From: JAOZPE01 sp964601275
Lineage (GTDB): Bacteria > Krumholzibacteriota > Krumholzibacteriia > JAJRXK01
Length of the DNA: 64,000 nucleotides
Assembly: GCA_964601275.1 (NCBI GenBank)
Contig: CAZRMV010000001.1
Location: 1 to 64,000 of the forward strand
Direction of reading: 5' to 3'
Shown: positions 19,563 to 29,675 of the stretch, piece by piece
Position numbering within the stretch: the first letter of the stretch is position 1
How the letters are laid out: the number at the start of each line of letters is the position of its first letter
Notes under the pieces: model-generated
Seen by the model: the letters and a program-made list of their open reading frames with translations, nothing else
What the model was told of the DNA's origin: nothing
Databases searched by the model: none
Program-made: the position numbers and the translations under genes

Positions 19563-19872
19563 CAGGAAGGAAGAGGTCAGCAATCCGGGCCGTCGCGCCT
19601 TCCTCACCGGAGCATGGCTGCACCGGCGGTCTGTGCCGGCGGGCCCGGACGGAACGGCGGCCCGAGGCCCGGAAAGCGTGGTCCTGCATGCCACCCGCTG
19701 CGTAGCCTGGAAGAACACGATCTGCCTGAGTTGCCGGGATGTCTGCCCCGAGGACGCCATCCTCTTCGATTTCCGCGGTCGTCCCACCATCGAACGCGAT
19801 CTCTGCACCGACTGCGGCCAGTGCCTTGAGCCCTGCCCGACCGACGCCTTCGTGATGACCCGGAGGCTGTAG
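19555..19872 (+). CDS. napF: NapF-like short ferredoxin
   Basis: 105-residue cytosolic iron-sulfur protein with RRAFLTG at the N-terminus, as in NapF, and two [4Fe-4S] motifs: C-x7-CLSCRDVCPE and CTDCGQCLEPCPTD. E. coli NapF is about 160 residues with more clusters, so this is a reduced form. NapF has been linked to activation of cytosolic NapA before export. Starts at GTG 19555, overlapping the napB stop by 8 bp. Last gene of the operon. Confidence 0.85.
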   Translation: MSDRKEEVSNPGRRAFLTGAWLHRRSVPAGPDGTAARGPESVVLHATRCVAWKNTICLSCRDVCPEDAILFDFRGRPTIERDLCTDCGQCLEPCPTDAFVMTRRL

Positions 19873-19960
19873 GGTGAGGTGGTCCGGCGGCGGGAATCTG
19901 GCCGGGTGCGATCTCTTCGCTTAGAATTCCCATGACTTCCCTTCCCCGAGTTGGAGCGCG

Positions 19961-21700
19961 ATGAGCCCTGCAACCCGAGAGCGGATTCCCGCCCACCTGC
20001 GCCAGTACGTGGTCACCCAGGATTACGATGCCTACAACGAGGTCGACCAGGCGGTCTGGCGCTTCGTCATGCTGCAGACCTACGATCGTCTCAAGGAGAC
20101 CGCCCATCCGGCCTACGTGAACGGCTTGGCCGAAACCGGCATCTCCGTCGAACGGATTCCCCGGGTGGAGGAGATGGACCGTTGCCTGGCCGACTACGGC
20201 TGGGGCGCGGTCACGGTGGACGGATTCATTCCTCCGCGGGCGTTCCAGGAGTTCCAGGCGCTGGGCATCATGACCATCGCCGCGGCGATCCGCCACCGCC
20301 GGCACCTCGCCTACACCCCCGCCCCGGACATCCTGCACGAATCGGCGGGACACGCGCCCATCGTGCCCGATGGGAAGTACCGGGCATTCCTGGAACGCTT
20401 CGGCGAGATCGGACGGAAGTGTTTCTCTCTTCCCGAGGACCGCATGGTATACGAAGCCATCCGCCACCTGTCCGAGGTCAAGGAGGACCGCGCCTCGACT
20501 CCGGAAATCGTCGCCGGGGCCCAGAAGGGCCTGGATGACGCGCTGGCCCGGGTCCGGAAGGACTCGGAGGCGGCCCTGCTCTCGCGCCTGCACTGGTGGA
20601 CCGTCGAATACGGGCTGGTGGGAACGCCGACCGACTACAAGATCTACGGCGCGGGCCTTCTCTCCTCGCTGGGGGAGAGCACCTCCTTGCACGCCGACCG
20701 GGTGGCCAAGATTCCCTTGAGCGTCGACTGCGTGAAGACCGGCTACGACATCACGCGGCCCCAACCACAACTCTTCGTCTGCCGCGACTTCGACCATCTC
20801 TTCGAAGTGCTCGAGGAATTCTCCGCCGACCTGGCCCAGAACCTCGGGGGCCGAAGAGCCCTGCAGATCATGCTGGAATCCAGGGAGCTGGGAACCGTCG
20901 AGCTCGACAGCGGATTGCAGATCACCGGACAACTGGACGAGATCGTCGAGGGCGGGGACGGAGTCGCATGGATCCGACTGACGGGGCCGGCCGCCCTGGC
21001 CCTGGACAATGCGATGCTGCCCGGGCAAGGGCCCGACGCACATCCCGAGGGGTTCTCCACCGCGGTGGGCCGGCTTTCGGATGGAACCGACCTGGGCGAA
21101 CGGGACGAAGCGTGGTTGCGCGAGCGCATCGGAAACGACGGCCGGATCGATCTGAACTGGGCGAGCGGAGTACGGTTGCGAGGAAGGGTCGCCGGGGTGC
21201 AGACCGATCGGCACGGCCGCCTGCGCGTCATCAGCTTCCAGGATGCCCGGGCGGTTCTCGACGGACGGTTGCTGTTCGATCCGGCTTGGGGCGATTTCGA
21301 CCTGGCGGTGGGAAACCGCGTGGCCTCCTGTTTCGCCGGGGCGGCCGACCCCCGGTACTATCCTCCCACCGAATTCACCGGCGCCAAGGTGCCTCGGTCC
21401 AAGGACGAGGTGACCGCCCGGGAAGAAGACAAGGTCCGGCATCTCTACCGCGAGGCTTTGCGGTTCTGGGAGAATCCCCATGCGCCGGAACTGGTGGACG
21501 CCTTCCAGCGGATCGCCGACGAGCTGTCCCAGCATCCCGAGGAATGGCTGCTGCGGTGGAATCTGCTCGAATCGTTGCGGAAGGTCGATCGCGGTGCCGA
21601 TCTGCAGATGCGCCTGCGGGATGAACTGCTCGAGATCGAGAAGACCGACTACGACGGGCTGCCCATCACCACGGGCCTGCGCTATCTGCAGATGCAGTAG
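19961..21700 (+). CDS. phhA: Aromatic amino acid (phenylalanine 4-)hydroxylase, long form
   Basis: Pterin- and Fe(II)-dependent enzyme that turns phenylalanine into tyrosine. The catalytic domain fills the first half: iron ligands His126 and His131 in DILHESAGHAP and Glu216 in WWTVEYGLVG, with the conserved GLLSSLGES and KTGYDITRPQPQLF segments. The protein has 579 residues, twice the size of the Pseudomonas enzyme, because of a C-terminal region of about 270 residues without a recognised domain; long forms of this type are known outside proteobacteria. RBS GGAG precedes ATG 19961. It stands alone, 13 kb from the tyrosine-breakdown genes it would feed. Confidence 0.93.
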   Translation: MSPATRERIPAHLRQYVVTQDYDAYNEVDQAVWRFVMLQTYDRLKETAHPAYVNGLAETGISVERIPRVEEMDRCLADYGWGAVTVDGFIPPRAFQEFQALGIMTIAAAIRHRRHLAYTPAPDILHESAGHAPIVPDGKYRAFLERFGEIGRKCFSLPEDRMVYEAIRHLSEVKEDRASTPEIVAGAQKGLDDALARVRKDSEAALLSRLHWWTVEYGLVGTPTDYKIYGAGLLSSLGESTSLHADRVAKIPLSVDCVKTGYDITRPQPQLFVCRDFDHLFEVLEEFSADLAQNLGGRRALQIMLESRELGTVELDSGLQITGQLDEIVEGGDGVAWIRLTGPAALALDNAMLPGQGPDAHPEGFSTAVGRLSDGTDLGERDEAWLRERIGNDGRIDLNWASGVRLRGRVAGVQTDRHGRLRVISFQDARAVLDGRLLFDPAWGDFDLAVGNRVASCFAGAADPRYYPPTEFTGAKVPRSKDEVTAREEDKVRHLYREALRFWENPHAPELVDAFQRIADELSQHPEEWLLRWNLLESLRKVDRGADLQMRLRDELLEIEKTDYDGLPITTGLRYLQMQ

Positions 21701-21730
21701 GTGTGCTAGCATGGGGCCGGAGGTGCCCCG

Positions 21731-22717
21731 ATGGCCTACCGTTTCTGGCGACGCATCAAGATCGCCCCCGGTCTCACCCTCAATCTCAGCAAGTCCGGGG
21801 CGTCTATTTCCGCCGGCCCTCGCGGGGCGAAGATCACCGTCGGTTCGCGCGGCCCCCGGGTGACCGCGGGGATTCCCGGAACCGGACTCTTCTACACCCG
21901 CCGGCTCAAGGAGGCGGATGCGACCGGGCGGCTCACCCTGGGGTTCTTCAAGCGGCTCTTCACCCCGAGCGAGGAACGTGCCCTCATCGAAGGGTGCCGC
22001 CGTCTCGTGGAAGGCGACGCGGAAGGAGCCCTCGAATCGCTCCGCCGCTCGGTGCACCTGGCCGACGGCGCCTGCCTGGCCGGATTCTTGGCCTTGAAAC
22101 TGGATGCGGTAGCCGACGCGGAACGATACCTGCGCCGGGCCGCCTCCCAGGCCCGCGGTCTCGGAACGACCCTCGGCCGATACGGGGTGGCGATGGAGGT
22201 GGATCTGCCCATCACCGAGAATATCTCCGCTTCCCTGGGGACCGATCTGAGGAGCGTCCTGTTGGGCCTGGTGGAGGTCTACCAGCGCGGCCAGCGGTGG
22301 GAGGACGCATTGGAATGCTTGAGGCGCCTGCGCCGCCTGGAGCCAGACGACATCGTCATCAAGCTCTCGTTGGGTGAACTTCTCCTGGATGCCAAGGGCG
22401 ATGACAAGCGCGTGTGCCGGCAAGTGGTCGAGTTGGCGCGAGGGATCGAGAATGAAACGGAGATCCATGCCGCGCTTCTCTTGCAGAAGGGGCGGGCGCT
22501 GAAGAATCTGGGGCTGCTGGACGCGGCGCGTCAGACCCTGACGGCGGCCCTGCGCCGCAAGAAGGGGCGATCGGAGGATCTTCTCCGCTCGCTTCGCTAT
22601 GAACGCGCCCTGGTCTACGAAGCGGCAGGTCGATCGCGCCAGGCCCGGAAAGATCTCGAAACCATCTACGCGGAAGACCCAGGGTTCCAGGATGTGGCCC
22701 GCCGCCTGGGGCTGTGA
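21731..22717 (+). CDS. DUF4236 domain protein with C-terminal TPR-like repeats
   Basis: 328 residues. The first 60 match the DUF4236 pattern: FWRRIKIAPGLTLNLSKSG, GPRGAKITVG, GIPGTGLFYTRR. The remainder is helical with tetratricopeptide-like periodicity (for example LVEVYQRGQRWEDALECLRR and ALKNLGLLDAARQTLTAALR). DUF4236 is usually a stand-alone short protein of unknown role, so the fusion is informative. No signal peptide. The ATG at 21731 follows GGAGGTGCCCCG and lies 30 bp after the hydroxylase stop. Confidence 0.85.
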   Translation: MAYRFWRRIKIAPGLTLNLSKSGASISAGPRGAKITVGSRGPRVTAGIPGTGLFYTRRLKEADATGRLTLGFFKRLFTPSEERALIEGCRRLVEGDAEGALESLRRSVHLADGACLAGFLALKLDAVADAERYLRRAASQARGLGTTLGRYGVAMEVDLPITENISASLGTDLRSVLLGLVEVYQRGQRWEDALECLRRLRRLEPDDIVIKLSLGELLLDAKGDDKRVCRQVVELARGIENETEIHAALLLQKGRALKNLGLLDAARQTLTAALRRKKGRSEDLLRSLRYERALVYEAAGRSRQARKDLETIYAEDPGFQDVARRLGL

Positions 22718-22798
22718 GCGGGGGAGAGGGCGAAGGGGAAGTCGTGCACTCGATTGCTTTCGGCCGTGCTCACCCCACGGGATGTCCGAAGCCGGTGG

Positions 22799-23689
22799 TC
22801 ATTCCTTGATGAGCTCGACGTTGGAACACCGCCCGCACTCCACCTGCAGGGTGATGTGCTCGATACCGAAGAAGGACCTGAGGCGCTCCTCAATGGACCG
22901 GAGCAAGACATCACTCTCGCTCACCAGCATGTCTTCGATCTCCAGGTGACCCTCCAGATGCACGTCATTCTCGCCCACCGTCCACACGTGGAGATGGTGG
23001 AGGTTGTGGACCCCGTCGAATGACTCGACGGTTTGGCGCAGCGCCTCCAGGTCGACCCCGGCCGGGGCCCCTTCCATCAGGATGTGGGTGGTCTGGGCCA
23101 GGATCGAAAAACTCTCTTTCAGGACGTAGAGACCGATGAGCACCGTCAACACCGGATCGATCCAGATGATTCTCCAGAGGTGGACCACGATGCCCCCGGC
23201 CACCACGGCGAGCGAGGAGGCGGCGTCCGAAAGGAGATGCAGGTAGGCCGAGCGGATGTTCAGGCTGTGGCCGGCGCCTTCCCGCAGCAGCAGGGTTCCG
23301 ACCACGTTGGCCACCAGTCCGATTCCTCCCACCCCCGCCATCCAGAAACCGTCGACCGGCGTCGGGTGGACCAGCCGCCGGAAGGCTTCGTAGAAGAGAT
23401 AGAAGGAGAGGATGAGCAGGACGCTGGAATTGATGACCGCGGCGAGGATCTCCGCCCGCTTCAGACCGAAAGTGTGGATCTTCGACCCGCGGGAGCGACT
23501 GAAACGGATGGCGATGTAGCTGATGATGATCGCGATGCCGTCGCTGAAGTTGTGCAGGGCGTCGGCGATGAGCGACAGACTGCCGGCGATCAGACCCCCG
23601 GCGACCTCGACCACGGTGATCAGGAAATTGAGAATCATCGTGAGGAGCAGCCGCCGGCCCGACACCCTCTCGGAGTGATCATGGCTCAT
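22799..23689 (-). CDS. Cation diffusion facilitator (Zn/Co/Cd exporter)
   Basis: 296-residue CDF-family antiporter exporting divalent metal from the cytoplasm. Six membrane helices; metal-site motifs are SLIADALHNFSDG in TM2 (one H-D pair) and YLHLLSDAASS in TM5, and the N-terminus MSHDHSER is His-rich. The C-terminal cytoplasmic domain (residues 210-290) has HNLHHLHVWTVGEND. RBS GGAG before ATG 23689. Fourth gene of the ars transcript, 14 bp after acr3, an uncommon partner for arsenic genes. Confidence 0.92.
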   Translation of the reverse strand: MSHDHSERVSGRRLLLTMILNFLITVVEVAGGLIAGSLSLIADALHNFSDGIAIIISYIAIRFSRSRGSKIHTFGLKRAEILAAVINSSVLLILSFYLFYEAFRRLVHPTPVDGFWMAGVGGIGLVANVVGTLLLREGAGHSLNIRSAYLHLLSDAASSLAVVAGGIVVHLWRIIWIDPVLTVLIGLYVLKESFSILAQTTHILMEGAPAGVDLEALRQTVESFDGVHNLHHLHVWTVGENDVHLEGHLEIEDMLVSESDVLLRSIEERLRSFFGIEHITLQVECGRCSNVELIKE

Positions 23690-23703
23690 CGCGTTCGACT
23701 CCT

Positions 23704-24931
<1,228 letters not shown>

Positions 24932-24939
<8 letters not shown>

Positions 24940-25384
24940 CGGCCTTTCTCAGGGAATCGGGAAGGGTTTTGACGAAGACGCGGATCTCGTCGCGCACGCG
25001 GCGGTAGTGCGCGAGAGCTTCGTCCTCGGTTCTTGCGTCGCGGGCAAGACGGGGTGGATCCTGGAAGCTGTAATGCATCCGGACCGCCGGGCCAAGAAAC
25101 CGGGGGCAGCTCTCCTGCGCGTCATCGCAGACGGTGATGACGAGGTCGAAGGATCGACCGAGGAACTCGTCCACCCGCTGGCTGCGATGGTGGGAGATGT
25201 CCACGCCGGCTTCGGCCATGACCCGTACCGCGCGCGGGTCCAGGCCCCGGGGCTCGAGTCCGGCCGAATGGACTTCGATCCGATCGCCCATCAGCGCGCG
25301 GATCCACCCCTCGGCCATCTGGCTCCGGCAGGAGTTCCCGGTGCAGAGCACCAGGACCCTCCACCGCGGATCAGCTTCTCGCAC
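24932..25384 (-). CDS. arsC: Arsenate reductase, thioredoxin-coupled (low-molecular-weight phosphatase fold)
   Basis: 150-residue cytosolic enzyme reducing arsenate to arsenite. The P-loop CTGNSCRS holds Cys14, Cys19 and Arg20; the redox pair Cys86 and Cys93 sits in VITVCDDAQESCP. Spacing matches the four cysteines of the S. aureus type (10, 15, 82, 89). That type is recycled by thioredoxin, and a thioredoxin gene lies 5 kb away. GTG start at 25384 with GGAGGA five to eight nt upstream; overlaps arsR by 14 bp. Confidence 0.95.
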
Positions 25385-25727
25385 AGCTCTCCTCCAGGGG
25401 CCGGCTGAGGATCTCCTCCAGCCGCGCCTGGTCCCGGCGCAGGACCGGGTCGTCCTCCAGGTGCGCGTCGAGCCATCGCAGGGCGGCCCGGGCGCGTTTC
25501 GGCGCCTCCGGCCCGGCCCGGTGGTAATAGACCCAGCGGCCGTCCTTGGAGTAGTCCACCAACCAGGCCTGGCGGAGCACCGACATGTGCTTGGAGACGG
25601 TCGAGGCGGCCAGTTCCAGCAATTCGACCAGTTGGCAGACGCAGAGGCGACGTCCTTTCAGGGCGATCAGGATCCGGATACGGCTGGGGTCGCCCAGGGC
25701 CTTGGCGATATCGACGATCTCGCGCAT
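25371..25727 (-). CDS. arsR: ArsR-family arsenic-responsive repressor
   Basis: 118-residue winged-helix repressor. The sensor cysteines Cys29 and Cys31 are in RRLCVCQLVELL (start of the alpha-3 helix), the recognition helix is ASTVSKHMSVLR, and the wing is KDGRWVYYHR. Binding of As(III) releases the operator. I choose ATG 25727 (MREIVDIAKALGDPSR) because it begins at the conserved domain start; the frame is open to 25805 but that stretch contains the operator palindrome. Confidence 0.92.
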   Translation of the reverse strand: MREIVDIAKALGDPSRIRILIALKGRRLCVCQLVELLELAASTVSKHMSVLRQAWLVDYSKDGRWVYYHRAGPEAPKRARAALRWLDAHLEDDPVLRRDQARLEEILSRPLEESCARS

Positions 25728-25759
25728 GGGGCCGTGTCCCTCGATCTTGGGGTGCCTTG

Positions 25760-25777
25760 TTTCGTCATCTGGCGAAA
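25760..25777 (-). promoter_or_regulatory. Candidate ArsR operator and ars promoter
   Basis: Inverted repeat TTTCG-N8-CGAAA, 33 bp upstream of the arsR start, flanked by an AT-rich TATATTT stretch that could be the -10. An AT-rich palindrome directly before arsR is where autoregulatory ArsR sites are found. Confidence 0.55.
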
Positions 25778-25831
25778 TATAATGGTACCTGAACCGCCGG
25801 GTCAAGGCGCCGATTCCCGGACCGGTCCAAA

Positions 25832-25875
25832 CTTCACTCCATCTTCACGGGTTCTTCACATCCGGGGCGTATCTC
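25832..25875 (+). promoter_or_regulatory. Pho-box-like promoter of pstS
   Basis: CTTCAC occurs three times at exactly 11-bp steps (25832, 25843, 25854), and a -10-like TATCTC at 25870-25875 follows the last repeat by 10 bp. PhoB/PhoP-type regulators bind direct repeats with 11-bp period that replace the -35 about 10 bp before the -10, so this is a strong candidate for phosphate-starvation control. Confidence 0.75.
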
Positions 25876-26002
25876 ATGGAGTGAACTCCGGGCTCTTGTG
25901 GCCAGCGCGGCGTCAAGACCCCGACAAACCGGGAAGACCACAGCCGGGCATCCCTCGAGCCCGGCACCCATCGTGTCCCCGTCGATCGAGGAGTTTGCCA
26001 TC

Positions 26003-27100
26003 GTGAGGAACCTCCATGCGAGATGCCGCCTCTCTGGGCGCCCGATCTCGAGCATCCTGGGCGCTCTTGCCCTCCTGCTGCTTCTTCCCCCGGTCATCGA
26101 AGCGGGTACGGGTTCTCCGATCCGCCTGGAAGGCGCCGGGGCGACCTTTCCCTACCCGGTGTATTCCCAGTGGTTCTACGCCTATCAGAAGGCCAGTGGG
26201 GTGCAGACCAACTACCAGTCGATCGGTTCGGGGGGAGGAATCGCCCAGATCAAGGCCTCGACGGTCGATTTCGGGGCGTCGGACGCCCCCCTGAAGAAGG
26301 AAGATCTCGAGGCCAGCGGTCTGATCCAGTTCCCGATGGTCATGGGCGGGGTCGTCCCGGTGGTGAACATCAAGGGAGTCGGTCCGGGACAGCTTCACCT
26401 GTCGCGCGAGGTGATCGCCGGCATCTTCCTCGGCTCGATCACCCGCTGGAACGATCCGGCGATCACCGGGATCAACCCGGGTCTCGATCTGCCCAAGCGG
26501 AGGATCACCGTGGTCCACCGTTCTGATGGATCGGGCACCACCTGGATCTTCACCAACTATCTCGACAAGATCTCCCCGCAGTGGCACGAGAAGGTGGGGA
26601 CCGGCAAGGCGGTCAGCTGGCCGACCGGCGTCGGCGGCAAGGGGAATGAAGGAGTCTCGTCGTATTGCCAGCGGGTCAATGGGGCCATCGGGTACGTGGA
26701 ATACGCCTACGCGTTGCAGAACGGACTCTCCCACGCGCTGCTGGAGAATCGTGAGGGGCGCTACGTCGCTCCGACCATCCAGTCCTTCCAGGCGGCGGCC
26801 TCCAATGCAGATTGGGCCAACGCTCCGGGCTTCTACATGGTTCTGACCGATCAACCGGGGCAGGAGAGTTGGCCCATCACCGGTGCTTCGTTCATCCTGC
26901 TGCACCGCGAGCAGCAGGATGGAAAGAAGGCGGCGGCGCTTCTCCAGTGTTTCCGCTGGTGTTACCGCAACGGCGGTGAGACTGCGGTCAAGCTCCACTA
27001 CGTTCCGATGCCCGGGAAGGTGGTCGCCCTGGTGGAGGATCTCTGGAAGAAGACCATCCGCGTCGATGGTGAACCGGTCCGTATTTCCCAGGCGGACTAG
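26003..27100 (+). CDS. pstS: PstS, periplasmic phosphate-binding protein
   Basis: 365 residues. Signal peptide of about 35 residues (ISSILGALALLLLLPPVIEA) and then a mature domain opening GAGATFPYPVYSQWF, with the phosphate-binding loops IGSGGGIAQIKASTVDFGASDAP and HRSDGSGTTWIFTNYL. It captures phosphate for the PstCAB importer. I place the start at GTG 26003, which has GAGGAG nine nt upstream; the frame is open from 25898 but that part is leader. Confidence 0.95.
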   Translation: MRNLHARCRLSGRPISSILGALALLLLLPPVIEAGTGSPIRLEGAGATFPYPVYSQWFYAYQKASGVQTNYQSIGSGGGIAQIKASTVDFGASDAPLKKEDLEASGLIQFPMVMGGVVPVVNIKGVGPGQLHLSREVIAGIFLGSITRWNDPAITGINPGLDLPKRRITVVHRSDGSGTTWIFTNYLDKISPQWHEKVGTGKAVSWPTGVGGKGNEGVSSYCQRVNGAIGYVEYAYALQNGLSHALLENREGRYVAPTIQSFQAAASNADWANAPGFYMVLTDQPGQESWPITGASFILLHREQQDGKKAAALLQCFRWCYRNGGETAVKLHYVPMPGKVVALVEDLWKKTIRVDGEPVRISQAD

Positions 27101-27108
27101 AGGCGTTC

Positions 27109-28038
27109 ATGGGACGACGCGGCGGAACCCGGGGAGACGCGGTCTTCAAGCTCATCGCCATGGGCTCGGCCGCGGTCATCCTCGGGCTTCTCGTTCTCTT
27201 TGTGATCGAGCTGACCCGCGATTCCTGGCTTTCCATCGTCCACTTCGGCCCCGGGTTCCTGGTCGGTCGCGCCTGGGACCCGGTGGCCCAGGACTTCGGG
27301 GCCTTGAGCAGCATCTATGGGACCGTCGTGGCGTCGGCGATCGCGATGCTGCTGGCGGTTCCCATGAGCTTCTTCGTGGCCTTGTTCTTGGTGGAGATCG
27401 CCCCTCCCGGCATCGCCCGGCCGGTGGGCTACGCCATCGAGCTGTTGGCGGGAATCCCGAGCATCGTGTTCGGCATGTGGGGCCTGTTCGTGGTCGCGCC
27501 GGTCCTGGCCGACCATGTTCAGCCCTTGCTGGGAGATCACCTGGGATTTGTGCCCCTCTTCCAGGGGCCCCCCATGGGCATCGGGATGTTCACCGCGGGA
27601 ATCATCCTGGCGATCATGATCCTTCCCTTCATGACCGCGGTCATCCGCGACGTCCTGGCCATGACGCCCCGCACATTGCGGGAAGCCGCCTTCGGCATGG
27701 GCTCGACGGTGTGGGAAGTGAGCAGCCGCATCATGTTGCGCAACGGGATGCGGGCCATCGTCGGGGGACTCTTCCTCGGCCTCGGACGGGCCCTGGGGGA
27801 GACCATGGCGGTGACCTTCGTGATCGGGAACGACCACTCGATCACCGCTTCACTGTTCCACCCGGCCAATACCATCGCATCGACCTTGGCCAATGAGTTC
27901 TCCGAAGCATCCGAGCCCCTGTACCTGAGCGCGCTCACCGAACTTGGACTGATCCTCTTGCTTCTGACCTTCCTCGTGCAGGGCGCTTCGCAGTTGTGGC
28001 TGCACCGATACCAGGGAAAACTCGAGGGCAAGCGATGA
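27109..28038 (+). CDS. pstC: PstC, phosphate ABC transporter permease
   Basis: 309-residue inner-membrane permease with six helices. The EAA loop that contacts PstB reads LREAAFGMGSTVWEVSSRIMLR; GRALGETMAVTFVIGN follows. It forms the channel with PstA. Starts 8 bp after pstS and overlaps pstA by ATGA. Confidence 0.95.
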   Translation: MGRRGGTRGDAVFKLIAMGSAAVILGLLVLFVIELTRDSWLSIVHFGPGFLVGRAWDPVAQDFGALSSIYGTVVASAIAMLLAVPMSFFVALFLVEIAPPGIARPVGYAIELLAGIPSIVFGMWGLFVVAPVLADHVQPLLGDHLGFVPLFQGPPMGIGMFTAGIILAIMILPFMTAVIRDVLAMTPRTLREAAFGMGSTVWEVSSRIMLRNGMRAIVGGLFLGLGRALGETMAVTFVIGNDHSITASLFHPANTIASTLANEFSEASEPLYLSALTELGLILLLLTFLVQGASQLWLHRYQGKLEGKR

Positions 28039-28877
28039 AACCGCGCAGTCAAACCAGTCGAAAGGTCGTGAACGCGCTCGCCATGAGCGGGTCCGCGCTG
28101 GCCGCGCTGGCGGGAATCGCGGTGCTCCTGTGGGTTCTCGCCGTGGTGGTACTTCGCGGGGCCGATGCCCTCGATCTTGATTTCTTCACCCAACTGCCCC
28201 TGCCTCCCGGCATGGAGGGCGGGGGGCTTGCGAACGCCATTCTCGGATCGCTCATCGTGAATCTCCTGGCGGCCGCCATGGCGGTCCCGTTGGGTGTGAT
28301 GGCCGGGGTCTATTCATCCGAATTCGCCGCCGGGGGCGCGTTCGGGTCGTGGGTGAGATTCTCGGTGAATATGTTGATGGGGATCCCCTCGATCATCGTG
28401 GGTCTGTTCATCTGGGGCCTCGTGGTGGTCACCACGGGATCGTTCTCGGCCTGGGCGGGCGCCCTCTCGCTTGCCATCATCATGATGCCGATCGTAGCCC
28501 GGACGACCGAGGATATGCTGCGGCTGGTACCCGACACGTTGCGGGAGTCGGCCATTGCGATGGGAGCGCCGCGCTGGAAGGCGATGGGTGTGCTGGTGCT
28601 CACCGCGAAGAAGGGGCTTTTGACCGGGGTTCTTCTCGCCCTGGCGCGGGTCAGCGGAGAAACCGCTCCGCTCTTGTTCACCGCCCTGAACAGTCCCTAC
28701 ATGCCCTCGGGTCTGTCCGCTCCCACGGCCAATCTTCCCGTCACCATCTTCAACTACGCGATGTCGCCCTATTCGAACTGGCAGGAGATGGCATGGGGGG
28801 CGTCACTGGTGATCACCCTCGGAGTTCTGCTTCTCTCGGTGGGCGCCAGGACGATCTTCAGGGAGAAGACCCGATGA
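28035..28877 (+). CDS. pstA: PstA, phosphate ABC transporter permease
   Basis: 280-residue permease, six helices, EAA loop LRESAIAMGAPRWKAMGVLVL, then ARVSGETAPLLFTALNS as in PstA proteins. ATG 28035 overlaps the pstC stop; its own stop overlaps the pstB start (ATGA), so the trio is translationally coupled. Confidence 0.95.
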   Translation: MKPRSQTSRKVVNALAMSGSALAALAGIAVLLWVLAVVVLRGADALDLDFFTQLPLPPGMEGGGLANAILGSLIVNLLAAAMAVPLGVMAGVYSSEFAAGGAFGSWVRFSVNMLMGIPSIIVGLFIWGLVVVTTGSFSAWAGALSLAIIMMPIVARTTEDMLRLVPDTLRESAIAMGAPRWKAMGVLVLTAKKGLLTGVLLALARVSGETAPLLFTALNSPYMPSGLSAPTANLPVTIFNYAMSPYSNWQEMAWGASLVITLGVLLLSVGARTIFREKTR

Positions 28878-29665
28878 CCGCAACGGCTCTGGAATCACAG
28901 ACCACTGTTTCCACCCCGAAGATCTCCGTGCGTGGTCTGAACTTCCACTACGGGGATCAGCAGGTCCTGTTCGACAACCACCTGGACATCGTCGAGAACA
29001 AGGTCACCGCGATCATCGGCCCCTCCGGTTGCGGGAAGTCCACCCATATACGCGTGTACAACAAGATCTACTCGCTCTACCGGGACCAGCGCGCGGAAGG
29101 AGAAGTGATTCTCGACGGGGAGAATCTCCTGTCGGAGGACTGTGATCTGACCGAATTGCGGCGCAAGGTGGGGATGATCTTCCAGAAGCCGACGCCCTTC
29201 CCCTTGTCGGTGTTCGACAACGTGGCCTACGGAATCCGCCTGCACTACCAGGCCAGCCGGAGCGAAATGGACGATCGCGTGGAAGAGGCCCTCAAGAGAG
29301 CGGCCCTGTGGGACGAGGTCGAGGGGCAGCTGGACCGGCCGGGCACCGCGCTGTCCGGAGGACAACAGCAGCGCTTGTGCATCGCGCGGGCACTCGCGGT
29401 CGACCCGGAAGTCATCCTGATGGATGAACCCACCTCGGCGATCGATCCGGTGGCCACCGCCCGGATCGAGGACCTCATCGTCTCCCTGAAGGAAAAGTAC
29501 ACGGTGGTGATCGTCACCCACAACATGCAACAGGCGGCAAGAATCTCCGACTTCACCGCCTTCTTCTACAAGGGAGTCATTGTCGAGTACGGCGAGACCG
29601 AGCAGATCTTCACGCGGCCGAAGAATCGACAGACCGCCGACTACATCATGGGCCGTTTCGGATAG
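28874..29665 (+). CDS. pstB: PstB, phosphate ABC transporter ATPase
   Basis: 263 residues. Walker A GPSGCGKST (residues 49-57), Q-loop IFQKPTPFPLSVFDNV, signature LSGGQQQRLCIARAL, Walker B VILMDEPTSAID and switch His in VIVTHNMQQAARISD. It powers PstCA. Walker A is followed by His where Thr/Leu is common, a harmless change. ATG 28874 overlaps pstA. Confidence 0.96.
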   Translation: MTATALESQTTVSTPKISVRGLNFHYGDQQVLFDNHLDIVENKVTAIIGPSGCGKSTHIRVYNKIYSLYRDQRAEGEVILDGENLLSEDCDLTELRRKVGMIFQKPTPFPLSVFDNVAYGIRLHYQASRSEMDDRVEEALKRAALWDEVEGQLDRPGTALSGGQQQRLCIARALAVDPEVILMDEPTSAIDPVATARIEDLIVSLKEKYTVVIVTHNMQQAARISDFTAFFYKGVIVEYGETEQIFTRPKNRQTADYIMGRFG

Positions 29666-29675
29666 GAAGAGGAAG

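Noticed and set aside
19604..22468. 954-residue open frame antisense to napF, the phenylalanine hydroxylase and the DUF4236 gene
   Set aside because: It spans three well-supported plus-strand genes and shows composition of a shadow frame.
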